64,000 bases of DNA, from assembly GCF_024171895.1 (NCBI RefSeq), contig NZ_JAMTCQ010000008.1, forward strand, positions 62,001 through 126,000, in the 5' to 3' direction. Every line of letters starts with the position of its first letter. Position 1 is the stretch's first letter. The notes below the pieces were generated by a model, which saw only the letters and a list, made by a program, of their open reading frames with translations, made no database searches and was not told the origin of the DNA. Origin of the DNA: Prauserella halophila (GTDB lineage: Bacteria; Actinomycetota; Actinomycetes; Mycobacteriales; Pseudonocardiaceae). This document shows, one piece after another, positions 18,134 through 31,860 of the stretch. The translations under genes were made by a program, and so were the position numbers.

Positions 18134-19726
18134 TCAGATCGCGCGATCGCGGTCCTGCCAGTACGGATCACGCAGGCGGCGTTTGTACAGCTTGCCGTTG
18201 GGGTCGCGCGGCAGGCTGTCGCGGTAGTCGATGCTCTTCGGCAGTTTGAACTTCGCCAGCCGCCCGCGGGCGTAGGCGAGCAATTCGTCGGTCAGTTCCT
18301 CCGAACCGTCGACACCCTCGGCGGGCTCCACGACGGCCTTGATCTGCTCGCCCCAGTCCTCGTGCGGCACGCCGAACACGGCGACGTCGGCGACCTTGGG
18401 ATGCACGGCCAGCTCGCCTTCGATCTCGGCGGGATAGATGTTCACCCCACCGGAGATGATCATGTCGCTCTTGCGGTCGTGCAGGTACAGATAGCCGTCC
18501 TCGTCGAGGTGACCGATGTCGCCGAGCGTGAACAGCTCGCCCACCTTCGCGCGCTCGGTCTTGTCCTGGTCGTTGTGGTACTCGAACCGCGAGCCGCCCA
18601 TCTGCAGGTACACCGAACCCGTCTCCCCCGCGGGCAGTTCGTTGCCGTCGTCGTCGAGGATCTTGACCGTGGAGTTCGGCCACGGCCTGCCCACCGAACC
18701 GGGCTTGCGCAACCATTCGGCGCCGCTGATGACGGTGCCGCCGCCCTCGGTCGCGGCGTAGTACTCGGTGACCACCGGTCCCCACCAGTCGAGCATCCGC
18801 CGTTTGATCTCGTCCGGGCACGGTGCGGCGCCGTGGATCATCACGCGCAGCGACGACACGTCGTAGCGCAGGCGGGTCTCCTCCGACAGCGCGAGCAGCC
18901 TGCGGAACTGGGTGGGCACCATGTGGCTGTGGGTCACCCGATGCCGTTCGATGAGCCGCAGCATCTCCTCGGGGTCCCACCGGTCCATCAGCACCGCCGG
19001 ATGCCCGAGCTGGATGGAGATCGCCACGAAGTTCAGCACCGCGGTGTGATACAGCGGTGACCCGCACAGATGCACGTGCCCGTCGAACGGCTCGATGCCG
19101 AAGATCCCGAAGAAACCACGGTTGGCCGGCGAGACCTCGTCCGGGTCGGTCCCGGTCAGCGGCCGTCGCACGCCCTTCGGCTTGCCGGTCGTGCCCGAGG
19201 TGTAGAGCATCGGCGACCCGGCCGTGCGCCGCGGCGGCCTGCCGTCGCCTTCGCCTGCCCCGAGCTCCTCGATGCGGCGGAAGCCGTCGACGGAACCGAC
19301 GGCGAACCTGCCGTGTCCGTCGAGTCCCGCCTCGTCGGCCGCGGCGATGGCGGTGTCGGCGAACCGCTCGTGCACCAGCAGGGCCTTCGCCCCGGAATCG
19401 GTGATCAGGTACGCCACCTCGGGGCCGGTCAGATGCCAGTTCGCCATGACGACGTACAGCCCGGACTGGATCGCCGCGAAGTAGGCGGCGACGAGTTCGA
19501 CCCCGTTCGGCTGCAGCACCACGACGGCGTCGCCCGTCTCCAGGCCGAGCGCCTGCAGACCGCGCGCGTACGTGTTCGCCTGCGCGGCCAGCTGCCCGTA
19601 GGTGACCTCGGTGCCGTCCGGGTCGACGGCGGCACACCGCTCCGGATGCTCGGCGGCGATGTTCCACAGTCCGACGGTCTCGGCAGGGCGGTCGGTCGCG
19701 GGGCGCGCAGCATTCGTCGAGGTCAT
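18134..19726 (-). CDS. Acyl-CoA synthetase (FadD family) in the KstR regulon
   Basis: 530 residues from ATG 19726. ANL-superfamily enzyme: P-loop MLYTSGTTGKPKGVRRP, YYAATEGGGT, the TLGDIGHLDEDGYLYLHDRKSDMIISGG block with catalytic Arg, and the GKLYKRRL Lys near the end. It makes an acyl-adenylate and then a CoA thioester. It lies directly behind a perfect KstR operator, opposite the DUF35-ltp4-ltp3 operon, so a sterol-derived acid is the likely substrate. It is clearly different from FadD19 and I cannot match it to FadD3 or FadD17 with confidence. Confidence 0.83.
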   Translation of the reverse strand: MTSTNAARPATDRPAETVGLWNIAAEHPERCAAVDPDGTEVTYGQLAAQANTYARGLQALGLETGDAVVVLQPNGVELVAAYFAAIQSGLYVVMANWHLTGPEVAYLITDSGAKALLVHERFADTAIAAADEAGLDGHGRFAVGSVDGFRRIEELGAGEGDGRPPRRTAGSPMLYTSGTTGKPKGVRRPLTGTDPDEVSPANRGFFGIFGIEPFDGHVHLCGSPLYHTAVLNFVAISIQLGHPAVLMDRWDPEEMLRLIERHRVTHSHMVPTQFRRLLALSEETRLRYDVSSLRVMIHGAAPCPDEIKRRMLDWWGPVVTEYYAATEGGGTVISGAEWLRKPGSVGRPWPNSTVKILDDDGNELPAGETGSVYLQMGGSRFEYHNDQDKTERAKVGELFTLGDIGHLDEDGYLYLHDRKSDMIISGGVNIYPAEIEGELAVHPKVADVAVFGVPHEDWGEQIKAVVEPAEGVDGSEELTDELLAYARGRLAKFKLPKSIDYRDSLPRDPNGKLYKRRLRDPYWQDRDRAI

Positions 19727-19737
19727 ACCCGCAAATC

Positions 19738-19751
19738 TAGAACTCGTTCCA
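19738..19751. promoter_or_regulatory. KstR operator (perfect match)
   Basis: TAGAACTCGTTCCA matches TNNAACNNGTTNNA fully, 11 bp before the start of the FadD gene. Confidence 0.9.
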
Positions 19752-19803
19752 CATTTGGGCAACCCTACTTAGTGCAACACCGATTCGGGTTGCCGGAAAT
19801 ATC

Positions 19804-19817
19804 GAGAACGTGTTTCA
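19804..19817. promoter_or_regulatory. KstR operator before the DUF35-ltp4-ltp3 operon
   Basis: GAGAACGTGTTTCA has the AAC-N2-GTT core and matches 7 of 8 fixed bases; it is 9 bp before the GTG start. Between it and the other operator of this divergent region lies an extra inverted repeat, GGCAACCC (19758-19765) and GGGTTGCC (19787-19794). Confidence 0.82.
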
Positions 19818-19826
19818 CTTTCGTAC

Positions 19827-20852
19827 GTGACTGCTGTCGAATCCGAACCAGCCGAGACACCAGAACAGCCGTTGTCCGCACCGCTGGACATCGGCTTCGA
19901 CTACACCCGTTCGGTCGGCCCGGTACTGGGGCGGTTCATGGCCGCCCTCGCGCAGCGCCGCATCCTCGGCGTCCGCGGCTCCGACGGCCGGGTCCACGTC
20001 CCGCCGGTCGAATACGACCCCGGCACCGCCGAAGCGCTCGACGAACTGGTCGATGTCGCCGGCGAGGGCACGGTCGTGTCGTGGTCGTGGATCGCCGACC
20101 CGCTGGCCGGACAGCCGGTGCAACGGCCGTTCGCCTGGGCGCTCGTCCGCCTGGACGGCGCCGACACCGCGCTGCTGCACGCCGTCGACACCGGCGGTGA
20201 TCCCACGTCCGTCCACACGGGACAGCGCGTCCGGGTCCGCTGGGCCGACGAGCCGGTCGGCCACATCCGCGACATCGCCTACTTCGTCCCCGTGGCGGAC
20301 CCGCCCGCCGACGCGGCGCCGACGGCGCCCGCTCCCCCCGCGGCAGCGACCGGCGCCGACGACGACACGACGACGGTGGACACCGTCGTCACCCCGGTGC
20401 AGCTGAGCTACACCCACTCGGCCTCCCCCGAGGAGAGCCGGTACCTCAGAGCCCTCGCCGACGGCAGAATGCTGGCCCAGCGCTGCCCCGGGTGCGACAA
20501 GGTCTACATCCCGCCCCGCGGTGCGTGCCCCACGTGCGGCGTGCCGACGACCGACGAGGTCGACCTGCCCGACACCGGGATCGTGACGACGTTCTGCATC
20601 GTCAACGTGCCGTTCCTCGGCCAGCGCATCGCTCCCCCGTACGTGGGCGCCTACATCCTGCTCGACGGCGCCGACATCCCGTTCCTGCATCTCGTGCTCG
20701 GCTGCGAGGCCTCCGAGGTGCGCATGGGCATGCGCGTGCGCGCCGCCTGGAAACCGCGCGAGGAGTGGTCGACGACGCTCGAGAACATCGCGCACTTCGA
20801 ACCGACGGGCGAGGCCGACGCGCCGTACGCCTCGTACGCCCACCACCTGTAG
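19827..20852 (+). CDS. Tandem DUF35 (zinc ribbon/OB-fold) protein, Rv3521-like
   Basis: 341 residues from GTG 19827. Two DUF35-like halves: residues about 25-155, whose rubredoxin-like knuckle has lost all Cys (RRILGVRGSDGRVHVPP), and about 200-330, where the knuckle is intact (RCPGCDKVYIPP and CPTCGVP). An Ala/Pro-rich linker joins them. DUF35 domains serve as obligate partners of SCP-x-type thiolases and aldolases (for example ChsH2 with Ltp2), donating an acyl-CoA binding surface. As it is followed by ltp4 and ltp3 with tight spacing, it is most likely their partner. The order matches mycobacterial Rv3521-ltp4-ltp3. Confidence 0.85.
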   Translation: MTAVESEPAETPEQPLSAPLDIGFDYTRSVGPVLGRFMAALAQRRILGVRGSDGRVHVPPVEYDPGTAEALDELVDVAGEGTVVSWSWIADPLAGQPVQRPFAWALVRLDGADTALLHAVDTGGDPTSVHTGQRVRVRWADEPVGHIRDIAYFVPVADPPADAAPTAPAPPAAATGADDDTTTVDTVVTPVQLSYTHSASPEESRYLRALADGRMLAQRCPGCDKVYIPPRGACPTCGVPTTDEVDLPDTGIVTTFCIVNVPFLGQRIAPPYVGAYILLDGADIPFLHLVLGCEASEVRMGMRVRAAWKPREEWSTTLENIAHFEPTGEADAPYASYAHHL

Positions 20853-20863
20853 AGAGGCCAGTC

Positions 20864-21952
20864 ATGACGGAAGTCGCGGTGGTCGCGTTCGCGCAGGCAC
20901 CCAACGTGCGGCGGACCCACGGCACCACCAACGGCGTCGAAATGCTCGTGCCGATCTTCGACGAGGTCTACACCCGCACCGGACTGTCCAAGACCGACAT
21001 CGGATTCTGGTGCTCCGGATCGTCGGACTATCTGGCGGGGCGGGCGTTCTCGTTCATCTCGGCGGTCGATGCGATCGGCGCGTTCCCCCCGATCCACGAA
21101 TCGCACGTGGAGATGGACGCCGCGTGGGCGCTGTACGAGGCGTGGCTGAAGATCCGCACGGGCGAGGTCGACACGGCGCTCGTCTACGGGTTCGGCAAGT
21201 CCTCGGCCGGCGAGCTGCGGCGGGTGTTGTCACTGCAGCTCGACCCGTACACGGTCGCACCGCTGTGGCCGGACTCGGTCAGCATCGCCGCGCTGCAGGC
21301 CCGGCTCGGGCTGGAGTCCGGCCGGTGGACCGAGCAGGACCTCGCCGAGGTCGCGGCCCGGAGCAGGCGCGACGCCGCGGACAATCCGCGCGCCCAGTTC
21401 AGCGGCGAGACCGACGTGGCAACCCTGCTCGGCTCCGCCCCCACCACTGAACCCACCGCGGACCCCACCGCGGACCTCGTCGCGGATCCGTTGCGCCGCC
21501 ACGACATCGCTCCCGTCACCGACGGTGCCGCGGTCATCGTGCTCGCCTCGGCCGAGCGGGCCCGCGATCTGGCCGACCGGCCCGCCGTGATCAGCGGCAT
21601 CGACCATCGCATCGACACGCCGTCCCTCGGTGCCCGCGACCTCACCACTTCGCCCTCGACGCGGCTCGCGGGCGAGGCGGTCGGCACCGACGGTGTCGAG
21701 GTCGCCGAGCTCCACGCACCGTTCACCCACCAGGAGCTCATCGTGCGCGACGAGCTCGGCCTCGGTGACGACGTGCGCATCAACCCGTCCGGCGGCGCCC
21801 TCACCGGCAACCCGATGTTCTCGGCCGGACTCGCGCGGATCGGTGAAGCCGCACAGCGCATCCTCGACGGCGACGCCACCCGCACCCTCGGTCACGCCAC
21901 GAGCGGTCCCGCGCTGCAACAGAACCTGGTCACCGTCCTGGAGAGGGGCTGA
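20864..21952 (+). CDS. ltp4: Thiolase-fold lipid-transfer protein Ltp4 (putative sterol aldolase)
   Basis: 362 residues from ATG 20864 (AGAGAGG upstream). SCP-x-type thiolase fold: N-terminal VAVVAFAQAPNVRRTHG, the NPSGGALTGNPMFSAG and GHATSGPALQ glycine-rich loops. At the nucleophile position of true thiolases there is no Cys (the segment reads HESHVEMDAAWALYEAW), so simple thiolysis is unlikely; Ltp3/Ltp4 proteins of rhodococci are implicated in retro-aldol cleavage of C24-branched sterol side chains. A Thr/Ala/Asp linker repeat (TTEPTADPTADLVADP) interrupts the middle. Starts 11 bp after the DUF35 gene and ends 3 bp before ltp3. Confidence 0.86.
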   Translation: MTEVAVVAFAQAPNVRRTHGTTNGVEMLVPIFDEVYTRTGLSKTDIGFWCSGSSDYLAGRAFSFISAVDAIGAFPPIHESHVEMDAAWALYEAWLKIRTGEVDTALVYGFGKSSAGELRRVLSLQLDPYTVAPLWPDSVSIAALQARLGLESGRWTEQDLAEVAARSRRDAADNPRAQFSGETDVATLLGSAPTTEPTADPTADLVADPLRRHDIAPVTDGAAVIVLASAERARDLADRPAVISGIDHRIDTPSLGARDLTTSPSTRLAGEAVGTDGVEVAELHAPFTHQELIVRDELGLGDDVRINPSGGALTGNPMFSAGLARIGEAAQRILDGDATRTLGHATSGPALQQNLVTVLERG

Positions 21953-21955
21953 CAG

Positions 21956-23116
21956 ATGGCCGAGCAACGCACCGCGGTCCTGGGCACCGGGCAGACGCAC
22001 CACCGCAGCAAGCGCACCGACGTCTCGATGCCGGGACTGCTCCGCGAAGCAGTGGACCGCGCGATGGCCGACGCCGACGTGGCCTGGTCCGACATCGACG
22101 CCGTCGTGGTCGGCAAGGCGCCCGACCTGTTCGAAGGCGTCATGATGCCCGAACTGTTCCTGGCCGACGCGCTCGGCGCGAACGGCAAACCGCTGCTGCG
22201 CGTCCACACCGCGGGCTCGGTCGGCGGATCGACCGCGCTCGTGGCGGCGAGTCTCGTGCGGTCCGGGGTGCACCGCCGGGTGCTGACCGTGGCGTTCGAG
22301 AAGCAGTCCGAGTCCAACGCGATGTGGGCACTGTCCATCCGGGTGCCGTTCACGATGCCGGTGGGCGCGGGCGCGGGCGGGTACTTCGCCCCGCACGTGC
22401 GCTCCTACCTGCGCCGGTCCGGGGCTCCGGAGCACGTCGGGGCGATCGTCGCGGCGAAGGACCGCCGCAACGGCGCGCTCAACCCCTACGCCCACCTGCG
22501 CCAGTCCGAGATCACGGTCGATTCCGTGCAGGCCTCGCAGATGCTGTGGGATCCGATCCGCTACGACGAGACGTGCCCGTCGTCGGACGGTGCCTGCGCG
22601 ATGGTGATCGGGGACGAGCAGGCCGGCGACGACGCCCCGGACCCGGCGTGGATCCACGCGACGGCGATGCGCACCGAACCGACCACGTTCGCAGGCCGCG
22701 ACCAGGTCAGCCCGCGGGCGGGCCGGGACGCGGCCACCGCACTGTGGCACCAGGCCGGCATCACCGACCCGTTGTCCCAAGTGGACGCCGCGGAGATCTA
22801 CGTGCCGTTCTCCTGGTTCGAGCCCATGTGGCTGGAGAACCTCGGCTTCGCCGCCGACGGCGAGGGCTGGAAGCTCACGGAGGCGGGCGAGACCGCACTC
22901 GGCGGGCGGCTCCCGGTCAATCCCTCGGGCGGGGTGCTCTCGTCCAATCCGATCGGCGCCTCCGGCATGCTCCGGTTCTCCGAGGCGGCCAAACAGGTCA
23001 TGGGCCGCGCGGGCGAGCACCAGGTCGACGGTGCCCGCACGGCGCTCGGACACGCCTACGGCGGCGGCTCGCAGTACTTCTCCATGTGGCTGGTCGGCAG
23101 CGGCAAACCGGCCTGA
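21956..23116 (+). CDS. ltp3: Thiolase-fold lipid-transfer protein Ltp3 (putative sterol aldolase)
   Basis: 386 residues. Thiolase-like fold with VHTAGSVGGSTALVAASLVRSG where thiolases have the Cys-containing helix; again no nucleophilic Cys is seen. The C-terminal region has NPSGGVLSSNPIGASGMLRF and ALGHAYGGGSQYF. Paired with Ltp4 and the DUF35 protein, it probably forms the C24-branch aldolase complex. Last gene of the operon; a strong hairpin follows at 23254. Confidence 0.88.
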   Translation: MAEQRTAVLGTGQTHHRSKRTDVSMPGLLREAVDRAMADADVAWSDIDAVVVGKAPDLFEGVMMPELFLADALGANGKPLLRVHTAGSVGGSTALVAASLVRSGVHRRVLTVAFEKQSESNAMWALSIRVPFTMPVGAGAGGYFAPHVRSYLRRSGAPEHVGAIVAAKDRRNGALNPYAHLRQSEITVDSVQASQMLWDPIRYDETCPSSDGACAMVIGDEQAGDDAPDPAWIHATAMRTEPTTFAGRDQVSPRAGRDAATALWHQAGITDPLSQVDAAEIYVPFSWFEPMWLENLGFAADGEGWKLTEAGETALGGRLPVNPSGGVLSSNPIGASGMLRFSEAAKQVMGRAGEHQVDGARTALGHAYGGGSQYFSMWLVGSGKPA

Positions 23117-23250
23117 CCCACCGGCGCGGGTCGTGCCCCGGTCGCCGGGCAACGGCGACCGGGGCACGCCGCTGCGCACAGCCCGGTACGGGCCCGGTGA
23201 GAACCAGTCGGGTACGGGCCGGTGCGGCGGTGACCGGACGACGGGTGAGC

Positions 23251-23288
23251 GCAGAACACGCGCGCACTCGTAAGGTGCGCGCGTGTTC
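23251..23288. terminator. Bidirectional hairpin terminator between ltp3 and cyp125
   Basis: Perfect 14-bp stem: GAACACGCGCGCAC (23254-23267) with GTGCGCGCGTGTTC (23275-23288) and loop TCGTAAG. It sits between two convergent genes. Its left arm starts with GCAGAACACGC, a motif repeated four times in another convergent gap at 34260-34391. Confidence 0.8.
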
Positions 23289-23313
23289 GGGGTCCGGCCG
23301 TGCGGAGATGCGC

Positions 23314-24540
23314 CTACTCGTAGGCGACCTCGTAGTGCTTGATGCCGTTGAGCCAGCCGGAGCGCAGCCGTTCCGGCTCCCCGACCTCGCGAATGTCGGG
23401 CATGGCGTCGGCGATCGCGTTGAAGATCAGGTTCATCTCCAGCCGCGCCAGGTTCGCGCCGATGCAGTAGTGCGCCCCGGTACCGCCGAAGCCGACGTGC
23501 GGGTTCGGGTCGCGCAGGATGTCGAACGTCTCGGGCTCGTCGAACACCTCGGGGTCGAAGTTGGCCGAGCTGTAGAACATCGCCACGCGGTCGCCCGTGC
23601 GGATGTGCTGACCGCCGAGCTCGGTGTCGGCCGTGGCCGTGCGCTGGAACGCCACGACCGGGGTCGCCCAGCGCACGATCTCGTCGGCGGTCGTCTCCGG
23701 GCGCGTGCGCTTGTAGAGCTCCCACTGGTCCGGATTGTCGAGGAACGCCTTCATGCCGTGGGTGATGGCGTTGCGCGTCGTCTCGTTGCCCGCGACGGCC
23801 AGCAGGATGACGAAGAAGCTGAACTCGTCGGAGGCGAGCGACTCACCGTCCACATCGGCCTGGACGAGCGTGGTGACGATGTCGTCGGTGGGGTTCTGCC
23901 GCCGCTCCTCCGCCATCGCGAACGCGTAACTGACCAGTTCGGCCGAGGCCGTCAGCGGATCCACGTCGTACTCGGGATCGTCGTAACCGATCATCTGGTT
24001 GGACCAGTCGAAGATCTTCAGCCGGTCCTCCTGCGGGACACCGATCAGGTCGGCGATCGCCTGCAACGGCAGTTCGCAGGCCACGTCCTGCACGAAGTCA
24101 CCGGACCCCCGCTCCTTCGCGTCGGCGACGATCTGCCGGGCGCGTGCGCGCAACCCGTCCTCGAGCCTGTTGATCGCGCGCGGCGTGAAGCCCTTCGACA
24201 CGATCCGGCGCAGCTTGGTGTGCTGCGGCGCATCCATGTTGAGCAGGACGAGCCGATTGGCGTCGAGACCGTCCTCGTCCATGTTCTCGTCGAAGCGGAC
24301 GATCGCGGTCTTCTCGCTCGAGGAGAACAGCTCGCTGTCCTTCGACACGGTCTTCACGTCCTCGAGTCGGGTCACCACCCAGAAGCCGTCGTCGCCGAAG
24401 CCCGCCACATTGTGCGGCTGGTCGTTCCACCACACGGGTGCGGTGCGGCGCAGCAGCGCCAGTTCGTCGAGCGGCAGTCGCCGCGCGAGCAGATCGGGAT
24501 CGGTGAAGTCGAAACCCTCGGGCAACAGTGACGTCGTCAT
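23314..24540 (-). CDS. cyp125: Cytochrome P450 CYP125 (steroid C26-monooxygenase)
   Basis: 408 residues from ATG 24540. P450 signatures in order: I-helix AGNETTRNAITHGM, K-helix ExxR in the ADEIVRWATPVVAFQRTA stretch, and the heme loop HVGFGGTGAHYCIGANLARLE with the thiolate Cys. N-terminal FDFTDPDLLARRLP is typical of CYP125. It oxidises the terminal C26/C27 methyl of cholesterol or cholestenone to the acid, the entry step of side-chain degradation. Unlike the mycobacterial igr operon, cyp125 is a separate unit here, behind its own perfect KstR operator and divergent from fadA5. Confidence 0.93.
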   Translation of the reverse strand: MTTSLLPEGFDFTDPDLLARRLPLDELALLRRTAPVWWNDQPHNVAGFGDDGFWVVTRLEDVKTVSKDSELFSSSEKTAIVRFDENMDEDGLDANRLVLLNMDAPQHTKLRRIVSKGFTPRAINRLEDGLRARARQIVADAKERGSGDFVQDVACELPLQAIADLIGVPQEDRLKIFDWSNQMIGYDDPEYDVDPLTASAELVSYAFAMAEERRQNPTDDIVTTLVQADVDGESLASDEFSFFVILLAVAGNETTRNAITHGMKAFLDNPDQWELYKRTRPETTADEIVRWATPVVAFQRTATADTELGGQHIRTGDRVAMFYSSANFDPEVFDEPETFDILRDPNPHVGFGGTGAHYCIGANLARLEMNLIFNAIADAMPDIREVGEPERLRSGWLNGIKHYEVAYE

Positions 24541-24566
24541 GCGCCGAACCTCCGCGAGCAGCGTAA

Positions 24567-24580
24567 TGGAACTCGTTCTA
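24567..24580. promoter_or_regulatory. KstR operator for cyp125 (perfect match)
   Basis: TGGAACTCGTTCTA matches TNNAACNNGTTNNA at all fixed bases, 26 bp before the cyp125 start. Confidence 0.9.
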
Positions 24581-24615
24581 CTTACCGAGTGAAGCACACG
24601 ACGTCGATTCGGTGA

Positions 24616-25932
<1,317 letters not shown>

Positions 25933-25947
25933 ACCCGGCCCGGTGGC

Positions 25948-26688
25948 TCAGCCGCGGCCGAGGAACGGCATGCCGTTGGCCATGATCGTCAGGAACGGCA
26001 CGTTCGCCGACAGCGGCAGGTTGACCATGGTCCGCACCGCGTCGGCGACGTGGGCGGCGTCGAACGTCGGCTCCGGCACGAGACTGCCGTCGGCCTGCGG
26101 CATGCCGACGTCGGAGAAACCGCTGGTCAGTTCGGTGGCGGCGTTGCCGATGTCGATCTGCCCGCACGCGATGTCGTGCGGGCGGCCGTCGAGGGCGATG
26201 GACTTGGTCAGGCCCGTCAGCGCGTGCTTCGTGGCGGCGTAGCCGACGGTCTCCGGACGCGGCGTGTGCGCCGAGATCGAGCCGTTGTTGATGATGCGCC
26301 CGCCGCGGGGGGACTGCTCCTTCATCATGCGCACGGCCTGCTGGGCGCACAGGAACATGCCGGTCAGGTTGACGTCGACGATCGCCTTCCAGTCCTCGAC
26401 CGGCAGCGTGTCCACCGACCCGCGCGTGCCAGTGGTACCCGCGTTGTTGAACAGCACGTCCACCCGGCCCCACCGCTGCCGGACCGCGTCGAACAGCGCG
26501 GCGACCGAATCCGCATCGGTGACGTCGGCGGGCACGACCAGCGCCTCGGCGCGCTCACCCGCGACCTCCTGCAGCGGCTCCCGCCTGCGCCCGGCCAGCG
26601 CCACGCCGTACCCGTCGTCGAGCAGCGCCCGCGCGACCTGCCTGCCGATCCCTGTCCCTGCACCCGTCACCACGGCGACCTTCGTCAT
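25948..26688 (-). CDS. Short-chain dehydrogenase/reductase
   Basis: 246 residues. Classical SDR: cofactor loop [12 protein letters not shown] near residue 87, catalytic Ser in [10 protein letters not shown] and YxxxK as YAATKHA. It reduces or oxidises a carbonyl/alcohol with NAD(P)H. It lies 84 bp downstream of hsaB on the same strand and probably belongs to the hsaADCB transcript, so a ring-degradation or side-chain hydroxy intermediate is a plausible substrate; sterol loci carry several SDRs and I cannot say which this is. Confidence 0.82.
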   Translation of the reverse strand: MTKVAVVTGAGTGIGRQVARALLDDGYGVALAGRRREPLQEVAGERAEALVVPADVTDADSVAALFDAVRQRWGRVDVLFNNAGTTGTRGSVDTLPVEDWKAIVDVNLTGMFLCAQQAVRMMKEQSPRGGRIINNGSISAHTPRPETVGYAATKHALTGLTKSIALDGRPHDIACGQIDIGNAATELTSGFSDVGMPQADGSLVPEPTFDAAHVADAVRTMVNLPLSANVPFLTIMANGMPFLGRG

Positions 26689-26772
26689 GGCTGCAGGCTA
26701 TCCCCGCGGCCCGGCACCGGTGCGGGAGTGGTCGCCGGCCACCGCGCACGGCAGGCAGGCATCGGCCCGGGG

Positions 26773-30355
<3,583 letters not shown>

Positions 30356-30418
30356 ACCTGCCTCGTTCCTTCTCCGCCGGACCCCGGAGATCCGGCCGCT
30401 CGGTGTACGTACCAAGAT

Positions 30419-30432
30419 TAGAACACGTTCTT
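30419..30432. promoter_or_regulatory. KstR operator for hsaADCB
   Basis: TAGAACACGTTCTT; core AGAACACGTTCT, 7 of 8 fixed bases, 63 bp before hsaA. Confidence 0.88.
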
Positions 30433-30570
30433 GTTTTTGTCACTGCACTGGAGCTCTGCCCGGGTGAGAAATCCCGAGAACACGGCGCTGCCAGGCCGAA
30501 ACCGCCGTCGCCCACCCTCGGTTACCCCGTCGCACCGTCACCGGAACCCGTTGTCGATCCCCGCTAGAAC

Positions 30571-30584
30571 TGGAACACGTTCTC
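30571..30584. promoter_or_regulatory. KstR operator for kshA
   Basis: TGGAACACGTTCTC, 7 of 8 fixed bases, about 125 bp before the kshA start. A weaker AAC-CC-GTT half-match lies at 30542-30555. Confidence 0.85.
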
Positions 30585-30708
30585 ATCTATGGTAGACACG
30601 GTCGACCGTCATTCACCACGACAGACATGCCGCGCATTCCCGGCCTCGCAGGCGGGGACGTGGGGCATGAACCACGGGCAGAGCAGCCCGGGGAGCTGGA
30701 GGTTCGTC

Positions 30709-31860
30709 ATGACGCAGGCAGGCTCCGTCCGCACGATCGACGCGGGCGCGCCGCCGGAGCGGTTCGCCCGCGGGTGGCACTGTCTCGGTCTCGTGGAGCA
30801 CTTCACCGACGGCGCGCCGCACGCCGTCCACGCGTTCGGCACCAAACTGGTCGTGTTCCAGGGCGCCGACGGGGAGATCAACGTCCTCGATGGCTACTGC
30901 CGCCACATGGGCGGCGATCTGACCCAGGGCGAGGTCAAGGGCAACGAGGTCGCCTGCCCGTTCCACGACTGGCGCTGGGGCGGCGACGGCAAGTGCAAGT
31001 CCATCCCCTACGCCAAACGGGTCCCGCTACGGGCGCGCACCCGCGCATGGCCGACGCTGCAGGAGAACAAGCAACTGTTCGTGTGGCACGACCCCGAGGG
31101 CAACCCACCGCCCGACGAGGTGACGATCCCGCGGATCGAGGGCATCTTCTCCGGCGAGTGGAGCAACTGGACCTGGGACTCGGTGACCATCGAGGGCGCG
31201 AACTGCCGCGAGATCGTCGACAACGTCGTCGACATGGCCCACTTCTTCTACATCCACTACGGCATCCCGACGTACTTCAAGAACGTCTTCGACGGCCACA
31301 TCGCCTCGCAGTACCTCAACTCCAAGGGCCGCGCCGACATGGGCATGTCGTCGAACTACGGCGGCGAGGAGAATCTCCTCGAATCCGAGGCGTCGTACTA
31401 CGGCCCGGCGTACATGATCAACACGCTGCACAACGACTACAAGGGCATCAAGATCGACACGGTGCTCGTCAACTGCCACTACCCGATCAGCCCGACGTCG
31501 TTCGTACTGCAGTGGGGCGTGGCGGTGCGCAAACCGGCCGGACTCGAGGACGCCCAGGCCGACAAGATCGCGGAGAAGTTCGCCGAGGGCGTCGGCGTCG
31601 GATTCCTCCAGGACGTCGAGATCTGGAAGAACAAGACCCGCATCGACAACCCCCTGCTGTGCGAGGAAGACGGTCCGGTCTACCAGCTGCGGCGGTGGTA
31701 CGAGCAGTTCTACGTCGACGTCGACGACATCGACGAGGACATGACGCGCCGGTTCGAGTTCGAAGTGGACGTCACCCGCGCCAACCAGGTGTGGGAACAG
31801 GAGGTCGCCGACAACCTCGCCCGGCAGCAGGAGGCGGCCGACCAGGCGGGAGTGTCCTGA
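30709..31860 (+). CDS. kshA: 3-ketosteroid 9-alpha-hydroxylase oxygenase KshA
   Basis: 383 residues from ATG 30709, GGAGG seven bases before. Rieske 2Fe-2S ligands are Cys64-His66 (YCRHMGG) and Cys83-His86 (CPFHDWRW). The mononuclear iron site lies in DNVVDMAHFFYIHYG with His178 and His183. KshA with KshB hydroxylates C9 of AD/ADD, which triggers B-ring opening. Cytoplasmic, likely trimeric by family knowledge. Its stop abuts the start of the next gene, and kshB follows, so both components sit in one operon here, whereas in mycobacteria they are apart. Confidence 0.95.
   Translation: MTQAGSVRTIDAGAPPERFARGWHCLGLVEHFTDGAPHAVHAFGTKLVVFQGADGEINVLDGYCRHMGGDLTQGEVKGNEVACPFHDWRWGGDGKCKSIPYAKRVPLRARTRAWPTLQENKQLFVWHDPEGNPPPDEVTIPRIEGIFSGEWSNWTWDSVTIEGANCREIVDNVVDMAHFFYIHYGIPTYFKNVFDGHIASQYLNSKGRADMGMSSNYGGEENLLESEASYYGPAYMINTLHNDYKGIKIDTVLVNCHYPISPTSFVLQWGVAVRKPAGLEDAQADKIAEKFAEGVGVGFLQDVEIWKNKTRIDNPLLCEEDGPVYQLRRWYEQFYVDVDDIDEDMTRRFEFEVDVTRANQVWEQEVADNLARQQEAADQAGVS

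Noticed and set aside
21230-23725. 831-codon minus-strand frame opposite ltp4/ltp3
   Set aside because: No family motifs and antisense to two well-supported genes; similar shadows lie opposite icmF (46142-48715) and cvnA (51088-54495).
30542-30555. CGGAACCCGTTGTC as an eleventh KstR box
   Set aside because: Only the AAC-N2-GTT core fits; both outer fixed bases fail, so it is mentioned but not called.
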